DNA from: Calvatia gigantea
Taxonomy: Eukaryota; Basidiomycota; Agaricomycetes; Agaricales; Lycoperdaceae
DNA length: 64,000 nt
NCBI GenBank assembly: GCA_025093985.1
Contig: JACAAK010000011.1
Location: 682,001-746,000 of the forward strand
Direction: 5' to 3'
This document shows, piece after piece, positions 58,020-64,000 of the stretch. Made by a program: the position numbers and the translations under genes. The notes under the pieces were generated by a model, which was not told the origin of the DNA, ran no database searches, and saw nothing but the letters and a program-made list of their open reading frames with translations. Each line of letters starts with the position of its first letter. Position 1 is the stretch's first letter.

Positions 58020-61000
58020 TGCTATGTCATTCTCTTGTCATATGTCTCGCCCTCTTGTCAATTTACGCTGTGAGCCACCGCAACGATTTCCTAGTCTGTG
58101 GCGTACCAAGCGTGAGGCTGATAAGCAAACTCTCCATAAAGCGCCGATGAGTAGTTTGATTAATCTAGCTTGGAGCTCACCAGTGTCCTACTCGGACAAG
58201 CTTGACAGCACGAGAAAATTCGAAGGATCGGCCTGGCGAACTCCCGCGATGCTTACAAACTCACGACATATGGAGCGGTAAACACTAGTTATTTAATTGT
58301 TAATTCAAAGACCTCGGGTGATGATCAGGAAGGGTTTTAACGGAATCCCCGTCACTCCAGAGTCATACTTGACAGAAAAGACCGTAAAGTTACATATGTG
58401 TGAGTAATGGCATTTTTTATGAGAAAATTGTGTCACTCCACTCCAGTGCCATTGTCAGTTTGTCAGAAACAACCGAACCAGGCCCTTCAGCTTGGCACGG
58501 ACCGTTGGAACGAGCCACCTGTTTCGGTGCCGGCACTTCGTCGGGATTGTTCGAACAGCCAATAACAGGGCTGATGTTTTACAATCGGTACCGCTCTCCT
58601 CAAATTCCATCAATAGGGCCGGTCGGAAAAAGGAGCAGTGACGACATTTTCAAATGTCTGCGCATCCCCTACCGTATGTTTCGGAATGTTTTGGTCGTTG
58701 CCGTTCCCCTCCCCGGGATCCCGTGTTCGCAATTTGTCTCCTTAGAACTTTATCAACTGTCTGCGCCGTTCCAAACACCACGCATTGCATGAATTTAAGG
58801 AGTGTACGGATGCCAGAACGGGTTCCCAGCTCTGGGTCTGGGTCAAACGGGACCCGTGCTGACCAAGGGATGAACGAAAACCTCGTGGGACACCGATACG
58901 GATTCGTGTGGGGTTGTCGGCATCGTAGCTTATGCCAAAGGGTAAATTCGGCCTTAATTCCTGCTGCAAAAGATTGGCGAACATCACTTGCATTGGCAAC
59001 CGGCTCCACTCCTATTGTCGGGAGCCCCCCAAGGATCAAATCCTATCTGTGGCGTACTTGACTTCTCCTCGCCTTACTCTGCGTTGGTTCAATTTATGGC
59101 TTGGCAAAGAAAGATGTTCCGCCCGTCATGTCTCACCGTAATGGCGTTTCGCATAATTTTCGCAAAGGAGATGGAGGTGTTCCTTGGAGTTGTCATGGAC
59201 CTCGACGTGGTTGTGGCGACGGTGGCGCAGATTTGATTGCTTCGCTGAGGTACAAATTGTAACAAACCGCTTAATAGGGAGTGGGCGGGGGTGGGAGAGT
59301 GCACTTATAAAACTTGGAGTTCAAGCGCAGAAGATGCGGTATTTGCTCGCATGGCGCCTGCCTAGGATGGACGGAGTTATGCTTCAAGCCGAACTCCCCC
59401 CTTTGCACACAAATCGACGGATGGCGTGGATCAAGTTCCAGTGTTGGTGAGGGTTCCAGGGGTATCCGATGATTTGCCACCCGCTCGCAATATTTATAAG
59501 CCATCCACTGGGAACAGTTGCACGCGGGGGAAGGAGATGCTTTCGACTTCTCCAGGGCATTGAGCCCGCCGTATCAGGCTCCGAGCAATATCCAAAATTA
59601 TAGCAATCAGTTTCCAAAGTGAGAGCGCTGGTTGTATTTATTAGAAATGATTCTGTTGGGGCCTACATGTGTCCTTCCAAGTTCCCTTTCCGATGATGTT
59701 CCAGAGCCTAGGTCGATGCGCCTGTTGTGCGCGGTGGGAGAGTTTGTTTCATCAGACTTTTGATGTCCCGACACTGATCTTGAAGAACGACCTCCTTTGC
59801 AAGTCAAGCCGAAAGGTACCATCAGATTCGGGGGTGCGTTCCAATTCTGGGAGGTAGTCTATTGTCTTCCATGTGCCAAAATGCGCGTATCAAATCCCAC
59901 TCCATCGTCGCGATGGATGGGATTTTTTGGGGGGCAGGAAAGCCACGCGAACAGTAGGGAATCACAAGGAAAAGATATATCACACCGCCTGAACCAAGTT
60001 GTGAACTTCAAGGTCCAAATTGGAAACCACTGAAACCCGAAAATGACTGCTACAAATCTGTTGTCTTGTGTGTGATTATTCGGAAATATAGCTGCTGGGC
60101 GTTCGGAACATCCCGAGTGGTTCTCATGGGAGTGGAAGAATTGTGGGTCTGTCCTCGGACCGCCTCGCAGAAACGGACAAAACATTCCGTTTGGACAACC
60201 CCTTGAAGAGTTCACGAATTCGATGCGCCCGTAAGTATGAGTTTGAGGTAATGGCGGCCCTACAGGAGATGGCGCTCTGATCGGACGTGCACTATTCCGC
60301 TCCTCTTTGGTATACAACTGATAATCAGTCTCGACTGGGCGGTTGGAGCGCCGTGATCAGCGTCGTCTGTTGGGTTTGGTCGCTTGATATCGCTCTGAGG
60401 ATTATCCTACGGTCAGGACGAAGAAAGCAGTAAAATCACCGGGATTCAAAAACTCACCGATCATCGGTCCGTTGTAATATTGGTTCGACATTCTAGAAGG
60501 CATCGGTTTTTCCAAGAGCCGACCACGGCCAAAAAGTGGAATCGCCGCTGGAGGACTTAGTATGGGGATATCGAAGGTTGTCAGGGAGTCAATACGGATG
60601 TTGGACATTTCTTCTATGTCAGTCACAGAGGACAGATATAAGTATACACTCAGATACGTCGGCAGAAATTCATAACAAGGTCGTAGGAGTGGTAGGAGAC
60701 TCCAGAAATCAACACTTCGACTTCGAAAGGGGGCAATAGCTTCCCTCCTTCATCTCCAGAACGTCCTGTTCCATTGGGTAGAGGGAGAATTTAATGATCC
60801 ACAGCCCCGGACAGTTAGTGACATATTTTAGGTGTGGCTTCTCGGATTGACAGAGGGGCTCGTCGAGGCTCGATCGAGGCCGCCCATGAAAGTGATCAAC
60901 GATCATAGCGCACAAGACCCGAAATATTGATCTCGTAACAGACTTCTACTTTGCTTTCAGGTTACACTTCTAGGTCATTCATCCTGACAAAGAACGCTGA

Positions 61001-62106
61001 CAAAAAGATATGAACCATTTGAATTTTTATGTTCTTCTCCAAACTACCACTAAGTAATGTTCTAAAGGGTGTGAATATACGCAAGGACCAAAATACGACT
61101 ACGGAATGACTGTAAGGCAAGAAAGCATACGAAGATAGGATAGGTGTAAATTAAACACACGCCAAAAGTACAAGGAAACCACCAAAGGCGGAAGGGGGTT
61201 GTGTAGGGTTAGATCAATATGGTGGAATGTGGGTGGACAACCGCGACGAGGTTGGGGACGGAGAGTAGAAAGGTAGATGTCCAAGTGACAAGGGGGTTCG
61301 AGTCCAGATACTGGAGGAAAGCGAAACGGAGGGAGAAACTACAGCGAGTTAAGTAGTACAGAAACCGAAGGACACCTTTGTGTCCACATAGTACAGCCGA
61401 AAGTTTTCACGAAATTCCAGGTCTAAGAGAGGGGAAAAAACCTAAGGAGGGTATAAATGAATGAGGCTGTGGGGGAAGGAAGAAGCCACGGTTAAAGGAG
61501 TGTGGGTTGTCTATTGCAATGGGAACGAGTGTGAAAGAATACAGATGAAGGAGTGACTTGATGAATACAGTTCTTGGAAGATGAATGATAGGACCACAAG
61601 AGGTCGAAGTTAATTAAATGAGTGTGAGTGTTGGTGATAACGAGTGTGGTGGTACAATTTATCGTGAGAACCGAGCGGTTGGTGTGACGTCGCGGTGAGT
61701 TGTCTAGGGCGATTGGGATGGTGGATCGTTGTGTAGGTGTGTGATTTGCTGTCCTCCACGCGGGGGCGGACAATAATCAAGAATAAAACATCAATAAAAA
61801 AGAAGTTTCGAAAAGCAAGAAAGAAAAGCAAATGTCGGAATTCTATAAATCGGATGCCTGTGATTTTGTTATTGTGATCAGATACGATAGCGAAGCAGAC
61901 GATGGACAAGTGCAGGGTGCGACGAATGCGAGATTGAGATTGAGAATGCGTTTCCAAGACCGTGAGTGAGCGAGAAGCCAAGATAACGTTTGGGGTGAGG
62001 GGTTTTGTTGACATGTGGATGCGAAGTCTAGATCAGGAGAATTGTGTGTGAAATGACGATGCGAGTGCATGATCGGAAGCGATCCAGGTGGGTGCCAGGG
62101 GTGCGT
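58020..62106. other. 4.1 kb with weak coding signals only
   Basis: No gene I can resolve. On the minus strand, frames at about 60402-60730 (SVTDIEEMSNIRIDSLTTF, SRMSNQYYNGPMIG) and about 59860-60345 (RPVETDYQLYTKEERNSARP, PPLPQTHTYGRIEFVNSS) look protein-like and could be exons of one gene, but I found no splice that joins them. The right end (61000-62106) is probably the 3' flank of the last gene. Confidence 0.35.
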
Positions 62107-64000
62107 TCAGGGAATCCACCCCTTCCTCCCCATACCAAAGGTGATTTTCGGTTTAGCAGTCTCCCAGGAGAGGCGGACACTACCGGCTCCCTTGATCTCG
62201 ACTTTGGCTTGCAAGCGACAAACCTGAAAGAAATGTGAGATCGATGGATATCAATCATTTCTGGACATTCAACTTACACTCTCAGCGACACTGTTCTTCT
62301 TGAAGTCAACGACCCAAACATTGTGTCCGGAACCCTCTCTCTGGCCGATCTCAATCACCTCACCCTCCGCACTCCTGACCTTCACCATACTCCTCACTTC
62401 GCCGAGCGAAGCACACCACTCCTTCAACGCTTCAATCTCGCCCTGTCCGTCCCCAACTCCACTGATCACCAACCGCCTCTTCGGCCCTTTACGTTTCCCG
62501 TTAGACATCAAACTAGCGATTGACTTGCGTTTAGCGTCTGGGGTGTCTTTCATAGAACGAGGTGGCGATTGAGGTGTGGAGATCGAATTGGATATGCGAG
62601 CGGCGAAGCTCCTAAAACCGCTTCTGCTAGGCATTGGAGGGGGAGTAGTGGGTGAGATGGGCGATGAAGGACCAGAAACGCTCCTTTTCTGCGTTATTGA
62701 TGGCCTAGACGTGCTCGAGGATTTACGGAAGTGAGATAGTGAAGTGGGAGTACCGTTATTAGTAACTACGTCCGTTGTGTCGACTTTCACCACGGGCTTG
62801 GGTTTACGGATACTCTCGTTGACCGGGAGTTCATTAGACCTCTTGCTCTCCGATTGACGCGGAGAGGACTTCAAGTCCCGATCCAACATGTCCGCGATGA
62901 GACTCAACCTGGCCTTTCGCTCCTCCTCCAAGGGGTCGCTGCGCGTCAACGAAAAGTCCCGCACGTAATACTCGGCGTCATCATCCAAACCATCGTCATC
63001 CTCGTCGGGCCCATTCGTAGGCGACGTTGGCAAGCTACCATTGTAATAGCTGCTGTTCATGCTCCAGCCGAAGCTGCTATCGCGCCTGAGAAGTCCTGGA
63101 CCCTCAAAAGCGGGTGAGAGGGCGGGAACGGAGACGGCGTTCTTGAGGCCAGGCCCGACAGTAAGCGGGACATCACCAAGAATGGGAGTGTTGGGCATGA
63201 GAGGGCTAGCAGCGGTCGTACTCGTAGTCGTCATGGAAGTCGACAGGGACAAACGCGTAGATATGAATGAAGCATTCACTGGTGAACCCGGAGTGGAGGT
63301 AACTGAAATTGGGGAGGTAGCAAAAGTCGGTGTGGGTGTTGACGAGTGCTGTGAGCTCTTGGTCGGTGACAAGGGAGTACTAAGCGAGGATAAGGAAGGT
63401 TTGGATGAGAGGGTCGGGGAGAGGAGATTGGATACAGAGCGGGATTTTGAGAGAATCGCCAACTTAAGTGAGGGTGGCTTTGACCGCGGTCCTAGTTGAA
63501 CAGGTGGAAGGAGGTCACTGTCCTGTAGAGACGCCTGGGAGAAGGAGCGCTCGGGGACAAGAATTTCCTCTCCCATCGGGGGCGAAGGAACATCCTTACT
63601 CTCCTTGAGGGGACCGTTATTGGCGAGCTTAGAGATAAAGGAAGCAAGCCGCTTCCTAGTACCTCCCTTAGGCTTTGGACCCTTATCCTTTTTCTTCTTG
63701 TCCTTCTCGATATCACCAGCAACAGAACTAGTAAGAGACCAATGAGATGCAGTCACAGGAGGAGGCGATAGTAGGTTCGAATCAGTTGGGCTTGAGCCAT
63801 AGTTTTGATAGCCAAGACCAAGAGACACCAGGGACGGCCTAGGGGACATGATTCCCATCGAAAGCGAAGCAAGGGAAGGCTTCGATTTGAGGGTCTCCTC
63901 AGGTTTAGGTTGTGTCAATGCAGGAGACGAGCCTGACGAGGTACGCGAAGTGGCCAGCTCTTCGGCGGAGTCGGATGAAGATGACGAAGATGAGACTGAA
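62107..64000 (-). CDS. Ser-rich protein with RRM-like C-terminal domain (partial)
   Basis: Model: complement(62107-62223, 62278->64000). The frame is open to the window edge, so the N-terminus is missing. Long Ser/Pro/Thr low-complexity stretches include a Lys cluster (EKDKKKKDKGPKPKGG), acidic patches (DEDDDGLDDDAEYYV) and PSSPISPTTPPPMP. The C-terminus looks folded: KGPKRRLVISGVGDGQGEIE, ALKEWCASLGEVRSMVKV and VWVVDFKKNSVAESVCRLQA, then KVEIKGAGSVRLSW. The strand-helix-strand order resembles an RNA-recognition motif, which spans the last intron (54 bp, GTAAGT donor); without splicing it would end at AESVS. Function unknown; an RNA-related role is inference. Confidence 0.75.

Noticed and set aside
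61285..61300. GGTTCGAGTCC resembling a tRNA B box
   Set aside because: No A box at the right distance and no cloverleaf could be formed with the flanking bases.

Overview
The window is nuclear DNA from a filamentous basidiomycete, most likely an Agaricomycete. Nearly every gene is split by many GT-AG introns of about 45-65 bp. The gene set fits this group: expanded tyrosine-kinase-like (TKL) kinases, a fungal bestrophin, a divergent FTR1-FET3 iron pair, DUF4336 and DUF7137 proteins, and a fungal phi-like GST pair. I saw no tRNA, rRNA, CRISPR or autonomous transposon. Gene models were spliced by eye using frame closure and family knowledge, so exon ends are predictions.

Left part (1-20 kb): a truncated copy of a large Ser/Pro-rich gene (1-403), a TKL kinase (567-2342, minus), the full-length Ser/Pro-rich gene (4254-8443, minus, 1332 aa), then 5 kb without a recognisable protein gene but rich in minus-strand splice donors and short repeats. 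Next come a DUF7137 membrane protein, fimbrin, and a second TKL kinase with the same intron layout as the first.

Middle (20-49 kb): two tandem GST paralogs with identical exon lengths, a 12-exon bestrophin-like channel, a small intronless gene (30097) with a distant relative at 39925, a glutamate decarboxylase with an apparent frameshift, a 20-exon MFS transporter, a coiled-coil/J-domain-like protein, an F-box/LRR-like gene, an NCS1 purine-cytosine permease with a probable GC-AG intron, and a DUF4336 protein with an 11-nt microexon.

Right part (49-64 kb): a C2H2-RING protein, then the high-affinity iron uptake pair. FTR1 (permease) and FET3 (ferroxidase) diverge from a 743-bp promoter with four exact copies of the ATCWGATAA site used by iron-responsive GATA repressors. 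A 4 kb stretch with only weak coding signals follows, then the 3' part of a Ser-rich protein with an RRM-like C-terminus that runs off the window.

The iron pair is the only clear functional cluster. The other metabolic and transport genes (GAD, MFS, NCS1, bestrophin, GSTs) are neighbours without proof of a shared pathway.
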